A DNA stretch of 57,145 nt from Gordonia amicalis NBRC 100051 = JCM 11271 (lineage in GTDB: Bacteria; Actinomycetota; Actinomycetes; Mycobacteriales; Mycobacteriaceae), in NCBI RefSeq assembly GCF_000332995.1, contig NZ_BANS01000041.1, positions 1 to 57,145 on the forward strand, given 5' to 3'. Shown piece by piece: positions 1 to 9,683 of this stretch; positions within the stretch are counted from its first letter, which is position 1, and each line of letters begins with the position of its first letter. The translations under genes were made by a program, and so were the position numbers. The notes under the pieces were generated by a model. It was given only the letters and a program-made list of their open reading frames with translations. It was not told where the DNA came from and ran no database searches.

Positions 1-988
1 CCTCGACCGCCTCCGCCTCACGTCCATACCGGGTCGCCAGCCACGAGCAGATGATGAGCTGGATCTGATGGAAGATCATCAGCGGTAGGACGATGAGGCC
101 GACGGTCGAGCCGGCGAAGAGCACGGTCGCCATCGGGAGTCCGGTGGCGAGGCTTTTCTTGGTGCCGCAGAACTGGATGGCGATGGTGTCGGCACGGTCG
201 AAGCCGAGCTTCGTGGGCAGCCATCCGGTGATCGCGAGCACGACCACGACGAACACCAGCGAGATCAGCGACACGGCGATCACCTGCACTGCGTCGACCG
301 ACGACCAGATGCCGTTCTCGACGCCCTCGCTGAAGGCGACGTAGACAACGAGGACGATCGCGCTGCGATCGGCCAGCTTGGTGATGTGGGCGTGGCGTGC
401 GAAGAACGGCCCGACCCACGGTCGTGCCAGCTGACCGACGACGAACGGCACCAGGACCTGCGCCACGATCTTCAGGATCGCCGAGGCGTCGATGGTGGCG
501 TCTCCGGTGTTCTGCATCAGTGCGACGACGAGTACCGGGGTGAGGAACACACCCAGGATGTTCGACGCGGAGGCGCTGACGATGGCGCCGGCGACGTTGC
601 CCTTGGCGATGGAGGTGAACGCGATCGACGACTGCACCGTCGAGGGCACCAGACACAGGAACAGCAGCCCGGCATAGAGGTCGTCACCGATCAGCGGCTC
701 GACGACCGGTTTGAGGGCCAGACCGATGATCGGGAACGCGACGAAGGTGAACGCGAGAATCGTCAGGTGCAGTCGCCAGTGCTTGAGACCGTCGAGAGCC
801 TCGCGCGGGTGCAGTCGCGTGCCGTAGAGGAAGAACAGAGCACCGATCGCGACGACGACGATCCACTCGAATGCGTCCCCGGCGGCCCCGCGGACAGGCA
901 GGAAGGCGGCGACGACGACCGCCGCCACGATCGCGAGGATGAATCCGTCGATCGGTGAGCGGTCGAGGAGGTTCTTGAGCGCGCGCAT
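1..988 (-). CDS. Bile acid:sodium symporter-like transporter (partial)
   Basis: This is an integral membrane transporter of the SBF-like/YfeH branch of the bile acid:sodium symporter superfamily, truncated by the window edge after about 329 residues. The protein starts at an ATG with MRALKNLLDR and shows about nine hydrophobic segments. The family-typical stretch VPSTVQSSIAFTS, followed by a small-residue segment ending in ASNILGV, lies near the middle. Later segments include an FCGTKKSLATGLPMA stretch, also typical of this branch. Substrate is not predictable; family members are usually annotated only as symporter-like. The missing part should be only the C-terminal tail. Confidence 0.85.
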   Translation of the reverse strand, partial: MRALKNLLDRSPIDGFILAIVAAVVVAAFLPVRGAAGDAFEWIVVVAIGALFFLYGTRLHPREALDGLKHWRLHLTILAFTFVAFPIIGLALKPVVEPLIGDDLYAGLLFLCLVPSTVQSSIAFTSIAKGNVAGAIVSASASNILGVFLTPVLVVALMQNTGDATIDASAILKIVAQVLVPFVVGQLARPWVGPFFARHAHITKLADRSAIVLVVYVAFSEGVENGIWSSVDAVQVIAVSLISLVFVVVVLAITGWLPTKLGFDRADTIAIQFCGTKKSLATGLPMATVLFAGSTVGLIVLPLMIFHQIQLIICSWLATRYGREAEAVE

Positions 989-1017
989 ATGTCAGAGCTG
1001 CCGACCGCGGGTGACGA

Positions 1018-1533
1018 TCAGGCCTGCGCGGTGTCGTTCGCGCAGACGCCGCGCAGCGAGCACGCACCGCAGCTGCTGGTGCCGCAGTCGGCAGCCGCGT
1101 CGGACTCCGCCCCGGCCGGCTTCTCGGCGGAATGCGCGTCGTCGTGACCCGAACAGCAGGAGCAGCCCGCGTCCTCGGCCGGCACGGTCGCCGCCGCGCG
1201 CACGCCAATGGCGCTGACCAGGCCGATGATGACAAGCGCGGCCACCAGGGCGACGACACCGAAGAGGACGGACCAGCCGCCGTCGACGGCCAGGGTGGCG
1301 ACCGCACCGAGGACGAGGATCACACTCGCGCCGAGCGTTCCGGGTGCCGCGACGCGGTTCGCGACGCGGAAGGCCTCATCGGAGCGCATGGTCTCGTCGG
1401 TGCGAACACCGAGACGGCGGTTGCGGGGAAGAGTGCCGCGGAGACCGCGGACCCCGACCGTGGTCCAGAGCCCGGCCAGTGCGAAGAGCAGGACGGCAAC
1501 GACGACGGACAGGGCATTCACGACCCACAGCAT
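1018..1533 (-). CDS. SdpI-family membrane protein with Cys-rich tail
   Basis: Small membrane protein of the SdpI/YhfL type. The start chosen is the ATG giving MLWVVNALSVV; an upstream ATG would add 17 residues without membrane character. Three hydrophobic segments flank the family motif GVRTDETMRSDEAFRVANR. SdpI in Bacillus gives immunity to a toxin, but many actinobacterial members have no known job. Unusual is the C-terminal tail of roughly 45 residues with eight cysteines and several histidines (CSCCSGHDDAH, CGTSSCGACSLRGVC), suggesting metal binding or a redox role on one face of the membrane. Confidence 0.75.
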   Translation of the reverse strand: MLWVVNALSVVVAVLLFALAGLWTTVGVRGLRGTLPRNRRLGVRTDETMRSDEAFRVANRVAAPGTLGASVILVLGAVATLAVDGGWSVLFGVVALVAALVIIGLVSAIGVRAAATVPAEDAGCSCCSGHDDAHSAEKPAGAESDAAADCGTSSCGACSLRGVCANDTAQA

Positions 1534-1652
1534 ACGACTGGGTCCGCTGTGCAACCGAATCGAGCGTGCCCGGGTGAACTGCACCTCATGGACCTGCCTG
1601 CTATGGCGCGGTGACGAGCTGACCGGATTTCAGGCTGGTCGGGCACAGGATT

Positions 1653-1658
1653 TACCCT
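1653..1658 (+). promoter_or_regulatory. Candidate -10 hexamer for leaderless leuS
   Basis: TACCCT lies six bases before the GTG start of leuS, within the string TTACCCTGG. With the usual spacing from -10 to the start site, transcription would begin at the GTG itself. The same string and spacing precede the SpoIIM-like gene at 10675. No convincing -35 is visible. Leaderless transcripts are common in Mycobacteriales; here it is inference. Confidence 0.4.
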
Positions 1659-1664
1659 GGTCGG

Positions 1665-4550
1665 GTGACTTCAGTCGACACCACCAGCACCAACGGCTCC
1701 GCCGGGGCGACCGCTCATCGCTACACCGCGGAGATCGCGGGTGAGCTCGAGCAGCGCTGGCAGCAGACCTGGTCCGACGAGCATGCCTACGAGGCACCGA
1801 ATCCCGTCGGACCGCTCGCCGGTGACCTGAGCGCGTTCGGCGGCGGCAGCGCCGACGCTCCCGACAAGCTGTTCGTCCAGGACATGTTCCCTTACCCCTC
1901 GGGTGCGGGTCTGCACGTCGGCCATCCGCTGGGGTTCATCGCCAGCGACGTCTTCGCCCGCTACCAGCGGATGACCGGCAAGAACGTTCTGCACACGATG
2001 GGTTTCGACTCCTTCGGTCTGCCGGCCGAGCAGTACGCCGTCCAGACCGGCACCCATCCGCGCACCACGACCGAGCAGAACATCGAGCGCTATCTCGGTC
2101 AGATCCGACGACTCGGCCTCGGCCACGACGAGCGTCGTCGCGTCGCGACCACCGACGTCGACTTCTACCGCTGGACGCAGTGGATCTTCCTGCAGATCTA
2201 CAACGCCTGGTTCGACGCGGATCAGGGCAGGGCCCGACGCATCTCCGAGCTGGTCGAGGAGTTCGCCGCCGGCACACGTGAGCTCACCGGCGAGCACGCC
2301 GGCAAGTCCTGGGCGGATCTGACGCCGGCCGAGCGCACCGCGGTGATCGACGACCACCGCCTTGTGTACCTGAGTGATTCGCTGGTCAACTGGTGCCCCG
2401 GTCTGGGCACGGTGCTGGCCAACGAGGAGGTCACCGCCGACGGTCGCAGTGATCGTGGCAACTTCCCGGTCTTCCGTAAGCACCTGCGGCAGTGGATGAT
2501 GCGGATCACCGCTTACTCCGACCGGCTGCTCGACGACCTGGACCTGCTGGACTGGCCGGAGAAGGTCAAGACCATGCAGCGCAACTGGATCGGCCGTTCG
2601 CGGGGTGCGCAGGTCCGGTTCGGTGCGCCCGGTGTCGGCGACATCGAGGTCTTCACGACCCGCCCGGACACGCTCTTCGGTGCCACCTACATGGTGCTGG
2701 CCCCCGAGCATCCGCTCGTCGACGCACTGACCGCCGACGCCTGGCCGGAGGGCACCGACGATCGGTGGACACGCGGCGGCAGCGATCCCGTGACGGCCGT
2801 CGCGGAGTACCGCGCGTCGATCGCGGCGAAGTCCGACCTCGAACGCCAGGAGAACAAGGAGAAGACCGGCGTCTTCACCGGGTCCTTCGCGATCAATCCG
2901 GTGAACGGACACCAGGTTCCGGTCTTCATCGCCGACTACGTCCTCATGGGTTACGGCACCGGCGCGATCATGGCCGTCCCGGCGCACGACGCCCGCGACC
3001 ACGAGTTCGCGACCGTGTTCGGCCTGCCGATCATCGAGGTCATCGGCTCGGACACCGACGTCCAGGTCGAGGCCTACATGGGCGACGGCCCGTTGGTGAA
3101 CTCGGACTTCCTGGACGGCAAGAACGTCGAGGACGCCAAGGCCGCAATCGTCGAACGCCTCGAGGCCGACGGCGTGGGCACCGGCAAGATCCAGTACAAG
3201 CTGCGTGACTGGCTCTTCGCCCGCCAGCGTTACTGGGGTGAGCCGTTCCCGATCGTCTACGACGCCGACGGCCAGCCGCACGCGTTGCCCGAATCGATGT
3301 TGCCGGTGGAACTCCCGGAGGTCGAGGACTACGCACCGGTCTCCTTCGACCCCGATGACGCCGACAGCGAGCCGTCGCCCCCGCTGGCCAAGGCCGGCGA
3401 GTGGATGACCGTCGAGCTCGATCTCGGCGACGGTCTCAAGACCTACACCCGCGACGCCAACGTCATGCCGCAGTGGGCGGGCAGTTCGTGGTACCAGCTG
3501 CGCTACATCGATCCCACCAATCAGGAAACCCTGTGCGACAAGGACAACGAGGCCTACTGGATGGGTCCGCGTCCCGAGTTGCATGGTCCGAACGATCCGG
3601 GTGGTCTCGACCTCTACATCGGTGGCGTCGAACATGCCGTGCTGCACCTGCTGTATTCGCGGTTCTGGCACAAGGTCCTGTTCGACCTCGGCTACGTCAC
3701 CAGCCGCGAGCCGTATCGAAAGCTGTTCAACCAGGGCATGATCCAGGCGTACGCGTACACCGACTCGCGCGGCATCTATGTGCCGGCCGAGGAGGTCACC
3801 GAGGAGAACGGCAAGTTCTTCTACAACGGTGAAGAGGTGCGCCAGGAGTACGGCAAGATGGGCAAGTCGCTGAAGAACTCGGTGACCCCCGACGACATCT
3901 GCCGCGACTACGGTGCCGACACCCTGCGCGTCTACGAGATGTTCATGGGTCCGCTCGACCAGTCACGCCCCTGGGCGACCAAGGACGTCGTCGGTTCGCA
4001 GCGGTTCCTGCAGCGCATCTGGCGCCTGGTCGTCGACGAGGAGTCCGGTGAGCTGCGCGTCGCCGACGCCGAGTCCGACGACGACACGAAGCGGTTGTTG
4101 CACAAGACGATCGCCGGTGTCCGCGAGGATTACGCGGCCCTGCGCAACAACACCGCCGTCGCCAAGCTGACCGTGCTGACCAACCACCTCACCAAGAACT
4201 TCGAGAAGGCCGGTGCGCCAAGGGATGCCGTCGAAGCGCTGGTGATCATGCTCGCGCCGCTGGCACCGCACATCGCCGAGGAACTGTGGCATCGTCTGGG
4301 CCACGACACCCTCGTCGTCCGCGCGCCGTTCCCGGTCGCCGACGAGGCGTGGCTGGTCGAGGACACGATCGAGATCCCGGTGCAGGTCAAGGGCAAGGTC
4401 CGCAGCCGGATCACCGTCGCCGCCGACGCCGACGAGGACACCCTGCGCACCACTGCCCTCGCCGACGAGAAGATCGCCGCCCTCCTCGACGGTGCCGAAC
4501 CGCGCAAGGTGATCGTGGTGCCCGGCCGGATGGTCAACATCGTCCCCTGA
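1665..4550 (+). CDS. leuS: Leucyl-tRNA synthetase
   Basis: Class I aminoacyl-tRNA synthetase that charges tRNA-Leu in the cytoplasm. The 961-residue length is normal for actinobacterial LeuRS. The HIGH-type signature is HVGH at residues 84-87, following FPYPSGAG, and the KMSKS loop is KMGKS at 731-735. The editing (CP1) domain lies between, with the hydrolytic-site stretch [19 protein letters not shown]. The anticodon-binding and C-terminal domains finish the protein at [10 protein letters not shown]. The start is a GTG with no Shine-Dalgarno sequence and a -10-like hexamer six bases before it. No T-box leader is visible upstream. Confidence 0.98.
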   Translation: MTSVDTTSTNGSAGATAHRYTAEIAGELEQRWQQTWSDEHAYEAPNPVGPLAGDLSAFGGGSADAPDKLFVQDMFPYPSGAGLHVGHPLGFIASDVFARYQRMTGKNVLHTMGFDSFGLPAEQYAVQTGTHPRTTTEQNIERYLGQIRRLGLGHDERRRVATTDVDFYRWTQWIFLQIYNAWFDADQGRARRISELVEEFAAGTRELTGEHAGKSWADLTPAERTAVIDDHRLVYLSDSLVNWCPGLGTVLANEEVTADGRSDRGNFPVFRKHLRQWMMRITAYSDRLLDDLDLLDWPEKVKTMQRNWIGRSRGAQVRFGAPGVGDIEVFTTRPDTLFGATYMVLAPEHPLVDALTADAWPEGTDDRWTRGGSDPVTAVAEYRASIAAKSDLERQENKEKTGVFTGSFAINPVNGHQVPVFIADYVLMGYGTGAIMAVPAHDARDHEFATVFGLPIIEVIGSDTDVQVEAYMGDGPLVNSDFLDGKNVEDAKAAIVERLEADGVGTGKIQYKLRDWLFARQRYWGEPFPIVYDADGQPHALPESMLPVELPEVEDYAPVSFDPDDADSEPSPPLAKAGEWMTVELDLGDGLKTYTRDANVMPQWAGSSWYQLRYIDPTNQETLCDKDNEAYWMGPRPELHGPNDPGGLDLYIGGVEHAVLHLLYSRFWHKVLFDLGYVTSREPYRKLFNQGMIQAYAYTDSRGIYVPAEEVTEENGKFFYNGEEVRQEYGKMGKSLKNSVTPDDICRDYGADTLRVYEMFMGPLDQSRPWATKDVVGSQRFLQRIWRLVVDEESGELRVADAESDDDTKRLLHKTIAGVREDYAALRNNTAVAKLTVLTNHLTKNFEKAGAPRDAVEALVIMLAPLAPHIAEELWHRLGHDTLVVRAPFPVADEAWLVEDTIEIPVQVKGKVRSRITVAADADEDTLRTTALADEKIAALLDGAEPRKVIVVPGRMVNIVP

Positions 4551-4561
4551 CGCCTCGCGCT

Positions 4562-4714
4562 TCGTAGCGATAGCGACGTGCTGTCTTCGCTCCCTGAGGT
4601 GTGAGGAGCGATAGCGATGTGCCGTTTCCGCTCCCTGAGGTGTGAGGAGCGATGGCGATGTGCCGTTTCCGCTCCCTGAGGTGTGAGGAGCGATAGCGAC
4701 GAGCCTCGAAGGGC
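4562..4714. repeat. Tandem 41-bp intergenic repeat, three copies
   Basis: Three direct copies begin at 4589, 4630 and 4671. The unit opens with GCTCCCTGAGGTGTGAGGAG, continues with CGATAGCGA and ends with TGCCGTTTCC. A partial unit precedes them and the last copy ends in CGACGAGCCTCGAAGGG. Copies differ by one or two bases. The array fills the gap between leuS and the convergent alkylsulfatase gene and belongs to the repeat superfamily discussed in the findings. Confidence 0.9.
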
Positions 4715-4752
4715 TCGCGACCCGAAACTGCGTTGCCGCCAAACGACTTCGC

Positions 4753-6552
4753 TCACGGTGTGACGATGGCGAACCCGGGATCCGGGTCATCGACCAGTCC
4801 GGTGATGGTCGAGATCGCGGACGTATCGCCCTCCAACGTGGCACCACTGGCGGCCGTGCCGGTGAGAAGGCCCAGCAGATCGCGCTTGGTGAGGGTCACG
4901 ACGAGATCGGCGGGGTCCTGTCGCCGCGTCGGGTGGTGGATCAGGACACCGTTCGAGAGCTCCATCCGATAGGTCTCGTCGGTGTCGGTGAAGTGCCATC
5001 GGATGGACGTCGACAGGTCCCACGCTCGCGGGCCGTCGATGCGGATGGCGAGACTGTCGAAGAGTTGGGTGATGGTGAGCGCGCTCGCGATTTCGGACCC
5101 GCTGACCGGTGCGGGATGCGGCCGGCCGACGAGCTCGTCGGCACCGGCCAGGAAGTTGTTGCGCCAGTTGGCGCACTCGGATCCATATCCCAGTTTCGTG
5201 AACACCTGCGCGAGGAGCTTTTTCGCGCCCGCATGGTCCGGCTGGGCGAACACCGCGTGGCCGGCCAGTTCCGCGGCGAATCGAAGATCTCCCTCGTCGG
5301 CGAACTCCTGCGCTTTCGCGACCGCTGCCTCGACCCCGCCCAGCGCACGCACGTACCGAGCGGCCGCCGCCTCCGGTGGGTGCTGCCACAGATGGGCCGG
5401 ATTGCCGTCGTACCAACCGAGATACCGCTGATAGATCGCTTTCACGTTGTGGCTGACCGAGCCGTAGAACCCGCGGGCGTGCCAGGCCGCGTCGAGGACC
5501 GGCGGCATCGGGAAGTCCTCGGCGATTTCGCTGCCCACGTATCCCTGATTCATTCGCCGCAGCGTCTGATCGTGGAGGTAGGCGTACAGATCGCGCTGCT
5601 GGGTCAGATAGACGAGCAGCTCGTCGGTGCCCCAGGTGGGCCAATGATGGGACGCGAAGGCGACATCGGAGTCGTAGGCGAACATCTCGATGGCCTCGGT
5701 GAGGTATCGCGACCAGATGCGGGCGTCGCGCACCTGTGCGCCCCGCAATGTCAGCAGGTTGTGCAGATTGTGAGTTGCGTTCTCGGCCAGACACAGTGCT
5801 CGGTGATCGGGGAACCAGAAGTTCATCTCCGCCGGCGCCTCGGTACCCGGCGTCACCTGGAAGATCATCCGGACACCGTCGAAGGTCTCTTCCTGTCCGG
5901 TGTGGGTGATGTCGAGCGTCGGGGCGATCAAACCCACTGTCCCAGTAGATGTGCTGGGACCGAGTCCAGCGCCGAGGGTCCCGGTCGCGCCGACTGGCAG
6001 CACGATCCCGGTGTGATACATGCTCCGCCGCAGCATCGCGGTGCCCGCGTAGACGTTCTCGGAGACGGCATGTTCGAGAAAGTGTTCGGGCGCGACGATC
6101 GGCACGGTGGTGTCGACATCGACGACGCCGAGAACGCCGCCGAAGTGATCGACATGGGAATGGGTGTAGATGACTGCGCTCACCGGCCGTTCACCGCGAT
6201 GCCGACGGTAGAGGGCAAGGCCGGCCGCTGCGCATTCCGACGAGACCAAGGGATCGATCACGACCACGCCCGTGTCGCCCTCGACCAACGTCATGTTCGA
6301 GAGGTCGTAGCCGCGGATCTGATAGATTCCGTCGGTGACCTCGAACAATCCGTGAACCGACGTGAGCTGGGCCTGCCGCCACAGATTGGCGTTGACGGAG
6401 TCGGGACAGTCACCGGCAGTTGCCTCCGCGAAACCCGCGGCGTCGTAGACGACACTGCCGTCACCACCGTGGATGACCGCGGGTTCCAGGACCCCGATCA
6501 AACCCCGGTTGGCGTTGTCGAAGTCTGTTCGGTCGGAGAAATCGGCAGGCAT
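4753..6552 (-). CDS. Alkylsulfatase (SdsA-like, metallo-beta-lactamase fold)
   Basis: Zinc hydrolase that splits alkyl sulfate esters such as dodecyl sulfate into alcohol and sulfate. The N-terminal MBL domain carries the metal motif THSHVDHFGG (histidines near residues 131-136). Later family motifs are AENATHNLHNL and SHHWPTWG. A helical dimerisation region and a C-terminal SCP2-like lipid-binding domain follow. The 599-residue length fits enzymes without the long periplasmic signal of SdsA1, and no signal peptide is seen. The ATG start has an AGGAG sequence just upstream. It could equally act on secondary alkyl sulfates. Confidence 0.88.
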   Translation of the reverse strand: MPADFSDRTDFDNANRGLIGVLEPAVIHGGDGSVVYDAAGFAEATAGDCPDSVNANLWRQAQLTSVHGLFEVTDGIYQIRGYDLSNMTLVEGDTGVVVIDPLVSSECAAAGLALYRRHRGERPVSAVIYTHSHVDHFGGVLGVVDVDTTVPIVAPEHFLEHAVSENVYAGTAMLRRSMYHTGIVLPVGATGTLGAGLGPSTSTGTVGLIAPTLDITHTGQEETFDGVRMIFQVTPGTEAPAEMNFWFPDHRALCLAENATHNLHNLLTLRGAQVRDARIWSRYLTEAIEMFAYDSDVAFASHHWPTWGTDELLVYLTQQRDLYAYLHDQTLRRMNQGYVGSEIAEDFPMPPVLDAAWHARGFYGSVSHNVKAIYQRYLGWYDGNPAHLWQHPPEAAAARYVRALGGVEAAVAKAQEFADEGDLRFAAELAGHAVFAQPDHAGAKKLLAQVFTKLGYGSECANWRNNFLAGADELVGRPHPAPVSGSEIASALTITQLFDSLAIRIDGPRAWDLSTSIRWHFTDTDETYRMELSNGVLIHHPTRRQDPADLVVTLTKRDLLGLLTGTAASGATLEGDTSAISTITGLVDDPDPGFAIVTP

Positions 6553-6699
6553 CGGATCTCCTCGTCCGGCAGGCTCGGCGGACTGCGCGGATCAGATCGA
6601 TGTTCGGTTCCCGACACCATTGACACCAGTTGCGGTCACAGTATCGCCCACCGGCCGGGCTGTGACAGCAGGATCAGGGATTCGTGGGGCCGCCGCCCC

Positions 6700-7032
6700 T
6701 CACTTCGGCGGCAGCTTCCTGGCGTAGTCGGAGCCGATGGTGACCCAGCGGGTCAGCTGACGATCGGTGGCGATCCCTTCCTCGAAGACGCGGAGCCAGC
6801 CGAGAGTCTCGCGCGCCGACATGTACATCGGCGCGGTGTGGGGGTACTCGAGAAGGCTGTTGGTCTCCTCGGGCGGCACGTGCACCATGATCCCGCCCTT
6901 GCCGCTCACGGCCACGGCCATGTTGTCGTTGATCAGGAACGCCAGGCCGCCGAACATGGGAACCTCGTCGACGCCGGCCTCCGCCGCGAGCAGCGCGCGG
7001 ATGCGAAAAGCGAGTTCCTCGTCGTAAGCCAC
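6700..7032 (-). CDS. TfoX N-terminal domain protein
   Basis: A 110-residue protein made of one TfoX/Sxy N-terminal domain, recognised by the MAYDEELAFRIRALL start, the VPMFGGLAFLINDNM core and the later tryptophan-containing GWLRVFEEG stretch. In gamma-proteobacteria the domain is part of a competence regulator; stand-alone actinobacterial versions have no established function and competence should not be assumed. It is divergent from the acyl-CoA dehydrogenase gene, 71 bp away. Confidence 0.75.
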   Translation of the reverse strand: MAYDEELAFRIRALLAAEAGVDEVPMFGGLAFLINDNMAVAVSGKGGIMVHVPPEETNSLLEYPHTAPMYMSARETLGWLRVFEEGIATDRQLTRWVTIGSDYARKLPPK

Positions 7033-7079
7033 GTCCTCAGGCTATCGGCGGGTGTGACGGAGAAGGACTTGGCAACTAA

Positions 7080-7095
7080 CTTACCGAGCAGTAAG
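7080..7095. promoter_or_regulatory. Palindromic operator-like site before acyl-CoA dehydrogenase gene
   Basis: CTTAC and GTAAG arms enclose CGAGCA, ending eight bases before the ATG at 7104. The form TTAC-n6-GTAA resembles operators of TetR-family lipid regulators. Position so close to the start fits a repressor site overlapping the promoter. The regulator is not encoded next to it. Confidence 0.45.
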
Positions 7096-7103
7096 GTCAT
7101 GCC

Positions 7104-8294
7104 ATGGCGATCAACCTGGAGCTCCCGAAGAAGTTCGATTCGACGGTCGAGCGCACCCACCTGGCTGCCGAGCACATCTTCCGGCCGATCTCACGGAAAT
7201 ACGACAAGGCCGAGCACGAGTACCCCGTCGAACTCGACGACCTCGCGAAACTGGCCAAGCAGGGACGCGGGTCGGAGCGGTCGGCCGACTCGTCGAGCGG
7301 CGACGACGGGCCGTCGGTCAACGGCGCCAACATGCGCGGCTTGATCTCGGCGCTCGAGATGAGCTGGGGCGACGTGGGTCTGCTGCTCTCCATCCCCGGC
7401 CAGGGTCTGGGCAATGCCGCCATCGCGGCGGTCGCCAACCCCGAACAGCTCGAGAAGTTCTCCGACGTGTGGGCCGCGATGGCCATCACCGAGCCCGGCT
7501 TCGGGTCGGACTCGGCGGCCGTCTCGACGACTGCGACCCGCGACGGCGACGACTACCTCATCAACGGGGAGAAGATCTTCGTGACCGCCGGCTCGCGAGC
7601 CGATCACGTGGTCGTCTGGGCCACCATCGACAAGAGCGTCGGTCGTGCGGCCATCAAGAGCTTCGTCGTGCCGATGACGACCGAGGGGGTGACGGTCGCC
7701 CGGCTCGAGCACAAGCTCGGCATCAAGGCCTCCGACACCGCCGTGATTCGCTTCGAGAACGCCCGCGTGCCCGCCGAGAACCTGCTCGGATCACCGGAGA
7801 TCGACACCAAGAAGGCGTTCGGCGGGGTCATGCAGACCTTCGACAACACGCGCCCGGTCGTCGCGGCGATGGCGATCGGCCTCGGCCGCGCTGCACTGGA
7901 GGAACTGCGCCGGATGCTCGACGAGGCCGGCCACGAGATCGACTACGACCGCCCGGCCTCATCCCAGCACGCGACCGTCGCCGAGTTCATCCGACTCGAA
8001 TCCGAGTGGGAGGCATCGTGGTTGCACACCCTGCGCGCCGCGTGGATGGCCGACAACAGGCAACCCAACTCCACCGAGGCCTCGATGTCGAAGGCGAAGG
8101 CGGGTCGTACGGTCACCGAGATCACCAACAAGGCCGTGGAAATCGGTGCAACAGCTGGCTTTTCGGAGACCTCCCTGCTCGAGAAGTGGGCTCGTGACTC
8201 CAAGATCCTCGACATCTTCGAGGGCACTCAACAGATCCAGCAGCTGATCATCGCGCGCCGCATCCTCGGGAAGTCCAGCGCCGACCTCAGGTGA
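7104..8294 (+). CDS. Acyl-CoA dehydrogenase (FadE-like)
   Basis: FAD enzyme that introduces the alpha-beta double bond into an acyl-CoA, feeding electrons to ETF. The 396 residues cover the usual three domains: helical N-terminus, central beta domain with WAAMAITEPGFGSDSAAV and NGEKIFVTAG, and a C-terminal helical domain. The late motif DIFEGTQQIQQ is where short- and medium-chain family members carry the catalytic glutamate. Residues 55-70 form a low-complexity Gly/Ser/Asp insertion (RGSERSADSSSGDDG), unusual for the family. Chain-length preference cannot be read from the sequence. Confidence 0.88.
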   Translation: MAINLELPKKFDSTVERTHLAAEHIFRPISRKYDKAEHEYPVELDDLAKLAKQGRGSERSADSSSGDDGPSVNGANMRGLISALEMSWGDVGLLLSIPGQGLGNAAIAAVANPEQLEKFSDVWAAMAITEPGFGSDSAAVSTTATRDGDDYLINGEKIFVTAGSRADHVVVWATIDKSVGRAAIKSFVVPMTTEGVTVARLEHKLGIKASDTAVIRFENARVPAENLLGSPEIDTKKAFGGVMQTFDNTRPVVAAMAIGLGRAALEELRRMLDEAGHEIDYDRPASSQHATVAEFIRLESEWEASWLHTLRAAWMADNRQPNSTEASMSKAKAGRTVTEITNKAVEIGATAGFSETSLLEKWARDSKILDIFEGTQQIQQLIIARRILGKSSADLR

Positions 8295-8400
8295 GGTCGA
8301 CGTCCTTCCCCGACGCAGGGTCGGAAAGCAGCACATTCGGGTACCTGCGGTGTGACGATGGAGGCTCGGCTTCAAACGACTCCCGTCGGAAGGTCGTGGC

Positions 8401-9654
8401 ATGACCACACCCGCAGACATCCGCAGCGACTCTTCGCTGGTGGAGCTGTACAAGGACCTTCACAGGCATCCCGAACTCGGCTTCCAGGAACACCGGACCG
8501 TCGGTCTGGTCGTCGACCGGCTCCGGACGTCGGGCTTCGAGGTGACCACCGGTGTCGGCAGGACCGGAGTGGTCGGTGTCCTGCGAAACGGGGACGGTCC
8601 GACGATCGCGATGCGCGCCGACATGGATGCCCTACCCGTCCGTGAGGACACCGGGCTCGACTACGCCAGCACCGTCACGGCAACCGACGAGAACGGTAAG
8701 ACGGTCCCGGTTGCCCACGCCTGTGGCCACGATCTGCACACCACGTGTCTCCTGGGTGCGGCGGACATCCTCGCATCCGATACGTCGCAATGGTCGGGCA
8801 CGGTCGTCCTGCTGTTCCAGCCCGCCGAGGAACTCGGTGCCGGTGCTCAGGCGATGGTGGACGACGGCGTGTGGGATCGGTTTCCGAAACCCGATGTCGT
8901 GCTGGGTCAGCATGTCTCGCCACTGCCCGCGGGCAAGATAGCCGGGCATCCGGGAGCGTCGTACGCCGGGTCGGATTCACTGCGGGTGCGACTGGTGGGT
9001 CGTGGTGCACACGGCTCGATGCCCGAGGCCTCCGTGGATCCGATCGTGCTGGCCGCTGCCACGGTCCTGAGGCTGCAGACCGTCATCTCCCGGGAGATCC
9101 CGAGCACCGCCACCGCTGTGCTCACCGTCGGATCGATCCACGCCGGTGACGCCGCGAACGTGATTCCCGGCGAGGCCGAGATCCAGCTGAACATCCGCAG
9201 CTACAACGAGACCGTGCGCGGCAAGATCCTCGACAGCGTCGAGCGCATCGTGCGCGGCGAGGCGGCGGCGTCGGGCGCGCCGGACGAGCCGACGATCACC
9301 GAGATCGAACGGTTTCCCGTGGTCACCAACGACCCGGACGCGCTGCGCACGACACTGGACGCCTTCGCTGACTGGTTGGGCGCGTCCAACATTCTCGACC
9401 CGGGGGCAGGTGCGGGAAGTGAGGACGTGGGCATTCTGGCCACGAGTTGTGGCGCACCCCTCTCGTACTGGCTGCTCGGCGGAGCCGATCTGTCCCTGTT
9501 CACCACCGGCGACATGACGGATCCGGCACTGCTGAAAGTACCGTCCAACCACTCTCCGCACTACGCGCCGGTGATCGATCCGACGCTGGCGACGGGAGTC
9601 CGAGCGCTGGTCATCGCGGCCCGCACCTGGTTGGGGCCGTCCGCCTCACGATGA
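8401..9654 (+). CDS. M20 family amidohydrolase
   Basis: Metal-dependent aminoacylase/carboxypeptidase of the M20D type (hippurate hydrolase, IAA-amino acid hydrolase relatives). The N-terminus has the expected LHRHPELGFQEHRT. Metal-site motifs are MRADMDALPV, HACGHDLHTTCLLGAA and FQPAEELGAGAQAM. The dimerisation domain carries GRGAHGSMPEASVDPI. At 417 residues it has the normal length and no signal peptide, so it is cytoplasmic. A GGAAGG sequence stands before the ATG. The N-acyl amino acid or peptide substrate is unknown. Confidence 0.88.
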   Translation: MTTPADIRSDSSLVELYKDLHRHPELGFQEHRTVGLVVDRLRTSGFEVTTGVGRTGVVGVLRNGDGPTIAMRADMDALPVREDTGLDYASTVTATDENGKTVPVAHACGHDLHTTCLLGAADILASDTSQWSGTVVLLFQPAEELGAGAQAMVDDGVWDRFPKPDVVLGQHVSPLPAGKIAGHPGASYAGSDSLRVRLVGRGAHGSMPEASVDPIVLAAATVLRLQTVISREIPSTATAVLTVGSIHAGDAANVIPGEAEIQLNIRSYNETVRGKILDSVERIVRGEAAASGAPDEPTITEIERFPVVTNDPDALRTTLDAFADWLGASNILDPGAGAGSEDVGILATSCGAPLSYWLLGGADLSLFTTGDMTDPALLKVPSNHSPHYAPVIDPTLATGVRALVIAARTWLGPSASR

Positions 9655-9683
9655 CGGCACTGCGGGGACGGTGTACGCCGGCC

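Noticed and set aside
1534..1664. T-box or amino-acid leader before leuS
   Set aside because: No T-box sequence, no leader peptide with leucine codons, and the promoter seems to start transcription at the GTG.
1671..3671. 666-residue open frame antisense to leuS
   Set aside because: It is a high-GC shadow of leuS: His/Asp/Gly/Val-rich composition without domains, while leuS has all synthetase motifs.
4933..7344. 803-residue open frame on the plus strand
   Set aside because: It spans the alkylsulfatase and TfoX genes in antisense and runs into the next gene in another frame; no recognisable protein features.
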